Part shown: one piece after another, positions 36,373-44,656 of the stretch
Position numbering within the stretch: the stretch's first letter is position 1
How the letters are laid out: every line of letters starts with the position of its first letter
DNA from: BMS3BBIN04 sp964552465
GTDB lineage: Bacteria; Electryoneota; Electryoneia; Electryoneales; Electryoneaceae
DNA length: 64,000 nt
NCBI GenBank assembly: GCA_964552465.1
Contig: CAZKGR010000001.1
Coordinates: 124,001 to 188,000 of the forward strand
Direction: 5' to 3'
Translations under genes and position numbers: made by a program
The notes under the pieces: generated by a model
What the model was told of the DNA's origin: nothing
Seen by the model: the letters and a program-made list of their open reading frames with translations, nothing else
Database searches by the model: none

Positions 36373-37698
36373 GTGTTTGAGTTCAAATTGCCTGACCTCG
36401 GTGAAGGCATTGCCGAAGGTGAGTTGCTTAAGTGGTATGTGAATGAAGGCGATACCATCGCTGAAGACGCGGACTTGATGGACGTGGAAACTGACAAAGC
36501 CGCAGTGACCATCCCCTCCCCCGTAGCGGGGACAGTGGTCCGTCTGAACGGCAAGGTCGGGGATACGATCAATGTCGGCGATGTAGTCGTCGTTGTGGAT
36601 GACGGTACGGGTGGCGCAGTTTCCAAAGCGCCAACTGCGACTAAAACAGAATCAGCTCCTGTGCCAGCAGCTACACCTGCTCCAATAGCTACTCAGCCAA
36701 TCACACCAGGACGTCCTGTTCCGGCTGCTCCGGCGACACGTCGGATCGCACGTGAACTGGGTATCGACGTCAACCTCGTGCCAGGAACTGGACGAGGCGG
36801 GCGAGTGACGCAGGATGATGTCCGCGCATTCGCAAATGGTAGCGTCCCGGTCGCTGCTTCAGCTCCCGCACAGCCTACTGCCACCACTTCCGGTTATCCT
36901 GCAAGCGCTTCCGAACCTGCTGCAACGTTTACTGGTGATGCCAGCGGTATCCCATACCTCGAAGTTGAGACGTTACCTGACTTCAGCGAATGGGGACCGG
37001 TTGAGACGGAAGACCTGCGCTCTATTCGCCGTAAGGTGGCAAAGAAGATGGTCTCGTCGATGGTGCTGGTGCCGCATGTAGCCCACATGGACGAAGCCGA
37101 TGTCACCGAGCTGGAAGCATTCCGAAAAGCAGAACGAAAGCGTCGTGAGGGCATGTCAGGCGCGAAACTGACCCTGATGCCGTTTGTCATGCGTGCGCTG
37201 GTCAGATTGTTGAAGCAGTATCCTCAGTTCAACGCGTCCCTTGATCCGCACCGTAACCTGATCGTTTACAAGAGGTTCTACAATGTCGGATTCGCAGCGG
37301 ATACACCGCGCGGCCTGATGGTACCGGTGATCACGGACGTTGACCAGAAGAGCGTTCTACAAATGAACGATGAGATATTCGAGCTGGCAACGCAGGCTCG
37401 TGAGGGCAACATTAACGCTGCCGATCTACAACGAGGCACGATTACTATTACCAATGTTGGCGGTATTGGCGGGACAGGAATGATCCCGACGATCAACTAT
37501 CCGGAAGTCGCGATTCTCGGCATGGGACGCACCCAGGAGAAACCGGTCGTACGCAACGGTGAGATCGTGATTCGCAAGATGTTGCCGCTAACGTTAGCGT
37601 TTGACCATCGTGTTGCGGACGGTGCTCAGGCGGCATACATGGTAACTAAATTGTGCGAGCTGCTCAGCGATCCAAGCCAATTGCTGCTCGAAGCTTAA
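36373..37698 (+). CDS. pdhC: Dihydrolipoamide acyltransferase E2 component
   Basis: Core of the complex, transferring the acyl group from lipoyl-lysine to CoA. It has 441 residues, starting with GTG at 36373 behind AGGGAGG. There is one lipoyl domain (residues 1-77, DVETDKAAVTIPSPVAGTVV with the lipoylated Lys near residue 42), a Pro/Ala-rich hinge, a peripheral-subunit-binding domain (about 120-155, ATRRIARELGIDVNLVPGTG) and the catalytic domain (about 215-441) ending with LAFDHRVADGAQAA, the HxxxDG active site. A palindromic repeat follows 8 bases after the stop, so E3 may be expressed partly separately. Confidence 0.94.
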   Translation: MFEFKLPDLGEGIAEGELLKWYVNEGDTIAEDADLMDVETDKAAVTIPSPVAGTVVRLNGKVGDTINVGDVVVVVDDGTGGAVSKAPTATKTESAPVPAATPAPIATQPITPGRPVPAAPATRRIARELGIDVNLVPGTGRGGRVTQDDVRAFANGSVPVAASAPAQPTATTSGYPASASEPAATFTGDASGIPYLEVETLPDFSEWGPVETEDLRSIRRKVAKKMVSSMVLVPHVAHMDEADVTELEAFRKAERKRREGMSGAKLTLMPFVMRALVRLLKQYPQFNASLDPHRNLIVYKRFYNVGFAADTPRGLMVPVITDVDQKSVLQMNDEIFELATQAREGNINAADLQRGTITITNVGGIGGTGMIPTINYPEVAILGMGRTQEKPVVRNGEIVIRKMLPLTLAFDHRVADGAQAAYMVTKLCELLSDPSQLLLEA

Positions 37699-37705
37699 AA
37701 ATTCT

Positions 37706-37733
37706 GGGGACACTTACTCCGTTAAGTGTCCCC
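37706..37733. repeat. GGGGACACTT palindrome after E2 gene
   Basis: The arms GGGGACACTTA (37706-37716) and TAAGTGTCCCC (37723-37733) pair perfectly. The first 20 bases are almost identical to the pnt terminator stem at 24563, but no T-tract follows here. It looks like a dispersed element rather than a dedicated terminator. Confidence 0.75.
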
Positions 37734-37752
37734 TGTACCATGATCAGTAAAA

Positions 37753-37827
37753 GTCATCCTGAGCGAAGCGAAGGATCTCTCTTTTTATTTTGTACAAGAC
37801 GAGATTCTTCACTGCGTTCAGAATGAC
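37753..37827. repeat. Inverted repeat of the GTCATCCTGAGCGAAGCG type
   Basis: The arm at 37753-37779 (GTCATCCTGAGCGAAGCGAA then GGATCTC) and the arm at 37801-37827 (GAGATTCTTCACTGCGTTCA then GAATGAC) are complementary over 27 bases with five differences, mostly G-U compatible. The spacer is about 21 bases and T-rich. It ends 38 bases before the E3 start. Confidence 0.7.
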
Positions 37828-37864
37828 ACCCTTTAGGTATAAACGTGATCCATGGAGATGCACA

Positions 37865-39283
37865 ATGGTCATCGGAGAGTTGACCCAGGAAACGGATGTC
37901 CTTGTCATCGGTTCCGGCCCCGGCGGATATGTCGCCGCGATCCGGGCGGCCGATCTAGGATTGGATGTCACGATCATCGAAGAACGGGAAAAGCTCGGTG
38001 GTGTGTGCCTGATTGAAGGATGCATTCCATCCAAGACTTTGATCCATGCCGTTGAACTGATGGATAATGTCAAGGAAGCGGACAAATTCGGCATCTCGCA
38101 CGAAAAGGTCACCCTCGACATCGAAAAGCTACGCGGCTGGACTCAGAATGTGGTCGATGATCTGACCCGAGGCGTCAAAACGCTAGTCGAAAAGCGCGAG
38201 GTGGATGTTATTCATGGTCGCGCTGTGTTTACCAGTAACAATAGCGTGCATATCGAAGGCGCAGGCAATATCGAGTTCAAGCACTGCATTATCGCGTCTG
38301 GATCAAGGATCAATACGCTGCCAACTGATTTTGATCTACCACTATGGGATTCAGAAACCGCGCTCAATCTGCCAGAGATCCCGGAACGTCTGTTGGTCGT
38401 TGGCGGCGGTTATATCGGACTTGAGATGGGCACGGTTTACGCCGGTCTCGGTTCGAAAGTGACTATGGTCGAGTTCGCTGAACGGTTGCTCATCGGCGCA
38501 GATCCGGATTTGGTTAAACCGGTGGTACGACGCTGTGAGGAGCGCTTCGAACGAATCATGACCGACTCGAAAGTCGTGAATGTTGATGAACACAGTGGTG
38601 GTGGTTACGATGTCACTATCGAACACCAGGGCAAGCAGACTGTCGAAACGTTTGACCGTGTGTTGGTTGCCATCGGACGCCGTCCGAATACTGACAACCT
38701 CGACATTGAAAAGACGGATGTCGAAGTCAACGAGCGCGGTTTCATCACCGTGGACGAACAAAACCGCACGACGGTCAAGAACATCTTCGCTATCGGAGAC
38801 GTTTGCCGTGGTCCGGCGTTGGCACACAAAGCCAGCCGTGAGGGCAAGGTTGTCGCCGAAGTAATCGCCAAGCACCCGAGCGCGTTCGATAATCGCGCGG
38901 TTCCGGCTGTCGTGTTCACCGATCCGGAAATAGCGTGGACCGGGATCACCGAACGTGAAGCGAAGGACGAAGGTTTGCAGGTCAATGTGGGACGCTTCCC
39001 GTTGACCGCCTTGGGACGCGCACGTACCATTGGCGAAACGGATGGTTTCGTCAAGCTGCTCAGCGATCCGGTAACGAACATTGTGCTCGGTGTCGGAATA
39101 GTTGGTCCGCATGCATCAGAGTTGATTGCAGAGGGTACTTTGGCAATTGAGATGGGTGCGACACTTGAAGACATTGCCGGGACGATTCACCCGCACCCGA
39201 CGATTTCTGAGTCGTTGATGGAAGCGGCAGAAGTTGCGGCTGGCGAACCGGTGCATATTCTTCCTAAGAAAAAGAAGAAGTAG
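37865..39283 (+). CDS. lpdA: Dihydrolipoamide dehydrogenase (E3)
   Basis: Flavoprotein that reoxidises dihydrolipoyl groups and makes NADH. It has 472 residues from the ATG at 37865 (GGAG upstream); upstream in-frame codons run through the repeat and are not used. The FAD motif is VLVIGSGPGGYVAAIRAADL, the redox disulfide is LGGVCLIEGCIPSKTL with CLIEGC (family CLNxGC), and the NAD-binding motif is LVVGGGYIGLEMG. The C-terminal His-Glu pair lies in TIHPHPTISESLMEA. It closes the 2-oxoacid dehydrogenase cluster and ends in a Lys-rich tail. Confidence 0.96.
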   Translation: MVIGELTQETDVLVIGSGPGGYVAAIRAADLGLDVTIIEEREKLGGVCLIEGCIPSKTLIHAVELMDNVKEADKFGISHEKVTLDIEKLRGWTQNVVDDLTRGVKTLVEKREVDVIHGRAVFTSNNSVHIEGAGNIEFKHCIIASGSRINTLPTDFDLPLWDSETALNLPEIPERLLVVGGGYIGLEMGTVYAGLGSKVTMVEFAERLLIGADPDLVKPVVRRCEERFERIMTDSKVVNVDEHSGGGYDVTIEHQGKQTVETFDRVLVAIGRRPNTDNLDIEKTDVEVNERGFITVDEQNRTTVKNIFAIGDVCRGPALAHKASREGKVVAEVIAKHPSAFDNRAVPAVVFTDPEIAWTGITEREAKDEGLQVNVGRFPLTALGRARTIGETDGFVKLLSDPVTNIVLGVGIVGPHASELIAEGTLAIEMGATLEDIAGTIHPHPTISESLMEAAEVAAGEPVHILPKKKKK

Positions 39284-39306
39284 GTTTGAGTCTGGAGCCT
39301 GGGATT

Positions 39307-39450
39307 GGTGCCCGTGTTACTCCGCCGCAGGCGGGTAACGCGGATTATCAAAACTCAATTATGAAGGTGAAGCCGCGATAGCCGGTTCCACCGGTCTATA
39401 ACGGGCACCCTGATCAGCCTTCCGTGCCTCCCCGGGTTCTCGAACCCGGG
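39307..39450. repeat. Cluster of palindromes between E3 and lipoate ligase genes
   Basis: Several nested or adjacent inverted repeats: GGTGCCCGT (39307) with ACGGGCACC (39401); GTTAC plus CCGCC (39316-39326) with GGCGG plus GTAAC (39330-39339); and a nearly loop-less palindrome CCCGGGTTC (39431-39439) with GAACCCGGG (39442-39450), followed by CTACA. The last matches the elements at 24600 and 44630. No coding frame uses the region. Confidence 0.65.
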
Positions 39451-39495
39451 CTACATCCGCTCGCATCTCATATCCCGAATCTCGGATCTTCCAGC

Positions 39496-40155
39496 ATGAA
39501 AGACGATTCCACATACCCCTTCCCGATTCACCATTTCGTCTCGGACAAGGACTTGCTCGACGAAGTGAAACGTTCCGGCAATCCTGCCCACAGGATTTAT
39601 CGCCCAGAAGAAGTCATGGTTGTACTAGGACGGTCGAGCAAGCCTGATGTCGAATTGAATGTGGACCGCGTTCTGCTCGATGATGTGCCGATCTACCGCC
39701 GTCAGGGTGGTGGTTGTACGGTCGTGCTTGATCCAGGAAATGTGGTGGTTGCGGTTGCGCTGCCAGTTCCCGGGTTGACACGAACCAAGGAATGGTACGA
39801 GCGCTGCACGCAGTGGATGATCGATGGTCTAATCCAGATCGGGATTGATGGTGTCCGCAAGGCTGGAATCAGTGATCTGGCTATCGGTGATCGGAAAATC
39901 GCGGGTTCAGCGGTCTACCGGCAGAAAGGCTTGTTCTACTACGCCGTGACCTTGTTGGTTGATCCCAAGCTTGATTTGATCCCTCGCTACCTCCCCCATC
40001 CACCAATCGAACCCGACTACCGACAGGGTCGTGATCATCTGGATTTTGTGGTCGCGCTTCGCGACGCAGTAGACATGGATGATCCGTCAGACTTCGAGCG
40101 CCACTTGAGGTCTGTGTTGAACATCGAAGATCTGGCACAAGCTGGAACGAGCTGA
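39496..40155 (+). CDS. lplA: Lipoate-protein ligase / BPL-LplA-LipB family protein
   Basis: Probably attaches lipoyl (or octanoyl) groups to the E2 lysine. It has 219 residues from the ATG at 39496 (MKDDSTYPFPIHHFV), lacking the C-terminal accessory domain of E. coli LplA. Motifs are IYRRQGGGCTVVLDPGNVVV (RRxGGGxV-type substrate loop) and IGDRKIAGSAVYRQKGLFYY with the catalytic Lys. It could be a ligase that needs an accessory protein or a LipM-type octanoyltransferase; this cannot be decided. Its position after the E3 gene supports service to this complex. It converges on the kinase-like gene with only one base between the stops. Confidence 0.85.
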   Translation: MKDDSTYPFPIHHFVSDKDLLDEVKRSGNPAHRIYRPEEVMVVLGRSSKPDVELNVDRVLLDDVPIYRRQGGGCTVVLDPGNVVVAVALPVPGLTRTKEWYERCTQWMIDGLIQIGIDGVRKAGISDLAIGDRKIAGSAVYRQKGLFYYAVTLLVDPKLDLIPRYLPHPPIEPDYRQGRDHLDFVVALRDAVDMDDPSDFERHLRSVLNIEDLAQAGTS

Positions 40156-40156
40156 T

Positions 40157-41155
40157 TCAGGCTCTGGCGATCAGCTTGATCTGATCTGCTATGTGGAATG
40201 AAACCGCACGAGCACACCGCATTGTCGATCCGTCCACATTCACCGGGAATGAGTCGCCGTCCAACGGCTTGATTTCCAGCCGGTTCTTGACGGTGTAAGC
40301 CTCGAATCCCCAACGCTCCGGGTCTTCGCGAATACTCGAATCCCACGCCTTTTTGATCTGTCCGGGCATTTTGTGCAGTCCGATGTCGCGTATTCCGAAC
40401 AGGTACATTTCGCCTGAGCCTAGCGCCTTACCCTGTGCGAATGGCAGGTTCGGTCCGAGGTCACCATTAACCAGAATCAAGGCTTGATACCGACCCGTGA
40501 CTTCCTGCTTGCCATCGATTTTCATTCGCCAACCGCGTGTACCTGTCGCGATTCTGCGCACCAGTGTCTTCATTGTCGCAAGCATCATTCCGACAAAGAA
40601 CGGGGCGAGATCGCCGAACAACTGACTCAGAATACCTTTGTAATACTTGGTGTACCGGTTTTCAGTGAAGTACGGAACCTCACCGAAGATAACCAGTCCG
40701 CTATAGCCCAGAATATGACGCGGCAGGCTTTTGGAATCCGGGTCGGTAACCTCGACAACATCGCATCCGATATGCGTATCAAACCGAATCGACTCGGCGA
40801 ATACGCGGATCGCATCTTCAATTTCATCGGGCATATCCAGCACTTTACCGATCAGGTCGGCCGATCCCTTCCGCAGGAAACCGATCCGCAGCCTGGATAA
40901 GTCTGCTTTAGATGTCAGGCATCCTTCGACAACCGCGTTGAATGTTCCGGATCCGCCTGCCGATATGATCCAGCGAACGCCTGACTTCGCGAGTTCTTCC
41001 GCCTTCTGTTTCGCGGCTATGTGGGTGTCAACGCTGAAGAGTTGGACATCGTCGAAACCGTGCTCGTTGAACAACGGGACGATGCGTTCGACCTTGCTCC
41101 AGTCCTTGATCGATCCGGAGATGGTGGTCGCGATGACGCCTATTTGTTCACTCAT
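40157..41155 (-). CDS. Diacylglycerol kinase-like protein with altered GGDGT motif
   Basis: Member of the diacylglycerol/sphingosine kinase fold family (lipid kinase), 332 residues from the ATG at 41155 (GGAG upstream). The nucleotide-binding motif is GGSGTFNAV (about residue 65) where the family has GGDGT; the Asp is replaced by Ser. The following stretch RIGFLRKGSADLIGKVL and the VNGDLGPNLPFAQGKALGSG segment match the family, and VNVDGSTMRCARAVSFH resembles the C-terminal lipid-kinase tail. The start overlaps the acyltransferase-kinase gene by 8 bases. Substrate is unknown; the substitution may mean altered or lost kinase activity. Confidence 0.78.
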   Translation of the reverse strand: MSEQIGVIATTISGSIKDWSKVERIVPLFNEHGFDDVQLFSVDTHIAAKQKAEELAKSGVRWIISAGGSGTFNAVVEGCLTSKADLSRLRIGFLRKGSADLIGKVLDMPDEIEDAIRVFAESIRFDTHIGCDVVEVTDPDSKSLPRHILGYSGLVIFGEVPYFTENRYTKYYKGILSQLFGDLAPFFVGMMLATMKTLVRRIATGTRGWRMKIDGKQEVTGRYQALILVNGDLGPNLPFAQGKALGSGEMYLFGIRDIGLHKMPGQIKKAWDSSIREDPERWGFEAYTVKNRLEIKPLDGDSFPVNVDGSTMRCARAVSFHIADQIKLIARA

Positions 41156-42605
41156 CAGCTTCTTCTCCTTGATCAGCACTTCCGACCGCAGCCCGGGCTT
41201 GTTCGACGACTTCATCAAGCGGAGCGTTTCCATCAATCACATGGGTCGCAACGTTTAACCGAGTTGAAAGCGTGTCCATCACGTTCATGTAGGACGCGCG
41301 CAAGCGCACGAGTTTTTCGACAGTCTCGTGAACCTGCCTGGCTTCACCCCGGCTGGTGATGCGATCACATGCGGTCTGCGGGTCAACGTCAATCAGTACC
41401 ACAGCTTCCGGCAGAACTTGTTTGTTCAGTTTCAGCAACCAGAACGCTTTCAATTCGGGAAATTGGTCGAACAGGCGGTCATGGGGATACGCCGGTGATC
41501 GTTGTCCAGTCAGGATCTCGATCAATCGTGCGGTGGTTGCCTGATCAACCGGCTCGTCACGATACAGTACCACCCACGCGAGCAGATTGAGCAGCGGAGA
41601 ACCATCCATCACGATTTTATCAGGCGCGTACCAGCGGCGAATTTCGTAGTACAGCTGGTTCCGCAGCAACAGTTCGGTCAGCTTGGGGATCTTGTATAGC
41701 TTGAGCGATTTCGCGTTCTTGGCCGCCCGGTTGATCGCTTCACGGAAGACATTCGTCCCCAGCGGTTGCAACGGTCTGACCAACGAATTGTTGAAAAACT
41801 CGAGCGTGTCACTGATCAGACACACGCTCTGTGATTCCGACAACGATTCAGCAACGCTGCGCGAGACTGTGCTCTTGCCTGATCCGTCAATCCCGAGCAC
41901 GGCGACGGTGTTCGCTCCCGGTGGTTGTGCCGTACGCTCACGTTGATGCATGCGTGATACAGCTCGCGCCAGATCACGAAGCGCTGCTTCCAGGTGGCGG
42001 GTGATGTCCCGGTGTTCACCGTCCAGTTTCTGTGGTGGTCCGACAGCAATGAAATTGGAAAGAGGCATCGGCAGTGCGGCGGATTTCGGTAACGCCCTGT
42101 CCGGCCCCATGAGAAAGACCGGAACAATCGGAACCGCCGGGTATTGAACTGCCAGCCGTCCTATACCACTGCGAAACTTGAGTAATACTCCAGGTTTGCC
42201 TCGAGTGCCTTCCGGGAACACGATCAGGTTGTGCCCGGCATCGAGTAGCTGCTTGTATTCCTCAAATGGATCTCCTTCACGTGTCGCAGTTCCTCTTTCA
42301 ATCCAGATCGGTTGATACAGGAATTCGACAGCGCGGAACAACCATTTGTAGCGTGAAAAGTAGACTTTTTCGGCAACAGCATGGGTTCGATCAAGCTGGT
42401 CAAGTGTCAGCAGGTTGAACAGCAGAATGATGTCCAGATGGCTGTTGTGATTGGCGATCAGGATGAACTGCTGCTGTTCGCTCAGGTGTTCACGGCCATG
42501 TGTATAAACACCGAAGATCAGGCGCATCAACGGACGCAGGACAATCAAGTGGATGAACCTGCGAACCAGAGTATGCATCCTTCCCTGTGATTCTTCGGCG
42601 TTCAT
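41148..42605 (-). CDS. Fusion of a PlsC-type acyltransferase with a thymidylate-kinase-like P-loop domain
   Basis: A 485-residue two-domain protein. The N-terminal half (about residues 1-215) is a 1-acylglycerol-3-phosphate acyltransferase-like domain with ANHNSHLDIILLF (NHx4D active site near residue 52), FPEGTRGKPGVLLKFRSG (near 130) and VPIVPVFLMGPDRALP. The C-terminal half (from about residue 235) is a P-loop kinase with VAVLGIDGSGKSTVSRSV, then MDGSPLLNLLAWVVLYRDEP and VVLIDVDPQTACDRITSRGE, as in thymidylate kinase-like proteins. The kinase substrate is unknown. It overlaps cdsA-like and DAGK-like neighbours by 4 and 8 bases, so the three are surely co-translated. Confidence 0.85.
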   Translation of the reverse strand: MNAEESQGRMHTLVRRFIHLIVLRPLMRLIFGVYTHGREHLSEQQQFILIANHNSHLDIILLFNLLTLDQLDRTHAVAEKVYFSRYKWLFRAVEFLYQPIWIERGTATREGDPFEEYKQLLDAGHNLIVFPEGTRGKPGVLLKFRSGIGRLAVQYPAVPIVPVFLMGPDRALPKSAALPMPLSNFIAVGPPQKLDGEHRDITRHLEAALRDLARAVSRMHQRERTAQPPGANTVAVLGIDGSGKSTVSRSVAESLSESQSVCLISDTLEFFNNSLVRPLQPLGTNVFREAINRAAKNAKSLKLYKIPKLTELLLRNQLYYEIRRWYAPDKIVMDGSPLLNLLAWVVLYRDEPVDQATTARLIEILTGQRSPAYPHDRLFDQFPELKAFWLLKLNKQVLPEAVVLIDVDPQTACDRITSRGEARQVHETVEKLVRLRASYMNVMDTLSTRLNVATHVIDGNAPLDEVVEQARAAVGSADQGEEADE

Positions 42606-43465
42606 GAGAGGAAGTAGCGGATGTAATGGAAAGTGACCGGGGCGGCGTAGAAGAAGGATCGCAGGTTGTCCAGCACCTGTCCTTGGGATGCGATCAGCGG
42701 TTCTTCTTCACCGACGAGGTCATACTTGATGTATCGCCCGGTCAGCCGACCAAACATCGTGAGCATCGGAATCATGCACGCCAGGATGATCGAATGGTGA
42801 GTCGGAATCTGGGTCCATTCTCGTAACAGCAGCGCCAGTACCACGGTTATCGGTAACGGTATCAGGTAGATGAGGATCACCCTGCTGGTTGTAATCCGGT
42901 GTCCGCGACGCAGAATGAATGAAACAACATCGCTAATCGTGACAATCAGTATCAGCAACACCGGCTGCCAGATGGATGTCAGCATCAGGTACCCGATATG
43001 CCCGAGGCAAAACACGTACAGAAACAATCCGAAGTCGATTACGCCGATGGAGAACACGGTCCCATGCGCCTGCCGTCCGCCCATAGCGATGAAAAGCGGA
43101 ATCACCAGGAACCCGTAGACCGGGACGGCGATGATGAACATCCCGTACCATTCGATATGTACGAAGTAGTACTGAAAGGGGATGAGCAGAAATGCTCCCC
43201 AGATAGCGATACGGTCCTGCGGACGGATGTCGATGAGCGAGAAATATTCACGTAGCGCGAAGAACGAGATTAGGGCCAGCGTTATCAGGGATAGGACGTG
43301 CAGTTCAAATTCAGCGAAAGCGATGGATACGAGCAGGAAAAAGGTGTAGTTGACGTATGATCGTCCGAGAACATCTCTTCCTTTGAGGACAAGTAGAGTT
43401 CTCAGAATGAATCCAATGCCGGTAAGTGCGACGAGGACGAGTATGCCAATCCGAGCGATCATCAT
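42602..43465 (-). CDS. Phosphatidate cytidylyltransferase-like membrane protein with diverged signature
   Basis: A 287-residue polytopic membrane protein (about eight helices, for example IGILVLVALTGIGFILRTLL) of the CDP-diacylglycerol synthase family. Family members end with a KD...PGHGGxxDRxDS signature; here the corresponding text is KYDLVGEEEPLIASQGQVLD followed by NLRSFFYAAPVTFHYIRYFL. The general shape, including the FxAPVxFHxxRY end, is kept, but the second Asp of DRxD is gone and GHGG reads SQGQ. It could make CDP-activated lipid with a changed mechanism or handle another alcohol. It sits first in a three-gene lipid module and overlaps the next gene by 4 bases. Confidence 0.78.
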   Translation of the reverse strand: MMIARIGILVLVALTGIGFILRTLLVLKGRDVLGRSYVNYTFFLLVSIAFAEFELHVLSLITLALISFFALREYFSLIDIRPQDRIAIWGAFLLIPFQYYFVHIEWYGMFIIAVPVYGFLVIPLFIAMGGRQAHGTVFSIGVIDFGLFLYVFCLGHIGYLMLTSIWQPVLLILIVTISDVVSFILRRGHRITTSRVILIYLIPLPITVVLALLLREWTQIPTHHSIILACMIPMLTMFGRLTGRYIKYDLVGEEEPLIASQGQVLDNLRSFFYAAPVTFHYIRYFLS

Positions 43466-43512
43466 CCCTTCCTCTGGCAGAACAACGATGAGGGGGGCTG
43501 CGTTTTGAATAT

Positions 43513-43529
43513 AGGGCTAAAACAGCCCT
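43513..43529 (-). terminator. Weak hairpin between malK and the lipid module
   Basis: AGGGCT (43513-43518) pairs with AGCCCT (43524-43529) with an AAAAC loop. In the minus direction it follows the malK stop by 10 bases. The T-tract is poor, so it may only attenuate. Confidence 0.4.
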
Positions 43530-43538
43530 CCCTTTCAC

Positions 43539-44606
43539 CTATGACCTGGATAAGCTGTTTTGCGTTTCATTGTCGAACAGGTGGACATGATCGGACGAGA
43601 AATGGAACGATGCACTTTCGCCGAGTTGGAATGGTACATCCGGCGAAACCTTGGCGATCATGCGTTGCTCATCCACGCGGACATGCAGATATGTCTCAGC
43701 ACCGAGCGGTTCAGCGAGTTCAACCACTCCTTTAAGTTGACCATCTGATCCCTCTCCTGCCCCCCACTTCAGGTCTTCCGGGCGGATGCCCAGCGTTAAA
43801 GCGTCCGGCATGCTAGCTCCGTTCATCTCGAAATCGATGTTGAGACCAACGAATTTTCCATCCCTCACCGTTCCCTCGATGAAGTTCATCGTTGGCGATC
43901 CAATGAAACCTGCGACAAACAGGTTGACCGGCTGGTTGTAGAGCTCGATCGGAGCGGCGACTTGTTGGACCAGACCATCTTTCATGACCACGATCTTGCT
44001 GCCCATTGTCATCGCTTCGACCTGATCGTGAGTGACGTAGATGATTGTCGCGTCTAGTCGTTGATGCAGTTCCATGATCTCGGCGCGCATGTGGTTTCGC
44101 AGCTTGGCGTCGAGGTTCGACAATGGTTCGTCGAAGAGGAAAACTTTCGGCTTGCGGACAATCGCGCGTCCAAGCGCGACACGTTGCCGTTGCCCGCCGG
44201 ATAACGCCTTCGGCTTGCGGTCGAGGTATTCGTCCAACTGCAGAATATCAGCCGCTTCTCCCACTCGATCATCGATGTCAGATTTCGCGAACTTACGCAA
44301 CTTGAGCCCGAATGCCATGTTTTCGCGTACACTCATGTGCGGATACAGCGCGTAGTTCTGGAAGACCATCGCAATGTCACGATCCTTGGGGGCGACGGTG
44401 TTCACGACCTTGCCGTCAATGGTAATCGTACCATCGGTAATATCTTCCAATCCCGCGATCATACGCAGTGTTGTCGACTTGCCGCACCCGGACGGTCCGA
44501 CCAGCACCACAAATTCACGGTCGTGAATTTCAACGTTGACATCGTTCGCGGCGGTTACATCGCCGTCGTAGATCTTGTAGACGTGTTCGAGCTTTACTTC
44601 AGCCAT
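43539..44606 (-). CDS. malK: Sugar ABC transporter ATP-binding protein (MalK/UgpC/MsmX family)
   Basis: ATPase subunit energising the maltodextrin-type importer. It has 355 residues from the ATG at 44606 with GGAG upstream; longer frames upstream are not real. Motifs are Walker A VGPSGCGKSTTLRMIAGL (about residue 36), the Q-loop FQNYALYPHMSV, signature LSGGQRQRVALGRAIVRKP, Walker B FLFDEPLSNLD and switch TIIYVTHDQ. The C-terminal TOBE/MalK regulatory domain (about 240-355) contains FIGSPTMNFIEG and LGIRPEDL. It follows malG by about 50 bases containing a palindrome. Confidence 0.95.
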   Translation of the reverse strand: MAEVKLEHVYKIYDGDVTAANDVNVEIHDREFVVLVGPSGCGKSTTLRMIAGLEDITDGTITIDGKVVNTVAPKDRDIAMVFQNYALYPHMSVRENMAFGLKLRKFAKSDIDDRVGEAADILQLDEYLDRKPKALSGGQRQRVALGRAIVRKPKVFLFDEPLSNLDAKLRNHMRAEIMELHQRLDATIIYVTHDQVEAMTMGSKIVVMKDGLVQQVAAPIELYNQPVNLFVAGFIGSPTMNFIEGTVRDGKFVGLNIDFEMNGASMPDALTLGIRPEDLKWGAGEGSDGQLKGVVELAEPLGAETYLHVRVDEQRMIAKVSPDVPFQLGESASFHFSSDHVHLFDNETQNSLSRS

Positions 44607-44629
44607 GGAATCTCCAACTATACTCACAT

Positions 44630-44654
44630 CCCAGGTTCGGCGAACCCGGGCTAC
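44630..44654. repeat. Palindrome of the CCCGGGTTC/GAACCCGGGCTAC type
   Basis: CCCAGGTTC (44630-44638) pairs with GAACCCGGG (44642-44650), one mismatch, followed by CTAC. It lies between malG and malK, ending three bases before the malG stop codon, and matches the element at 39431. Confidence 0.65.
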
Positions 44655-44656
44655 GG

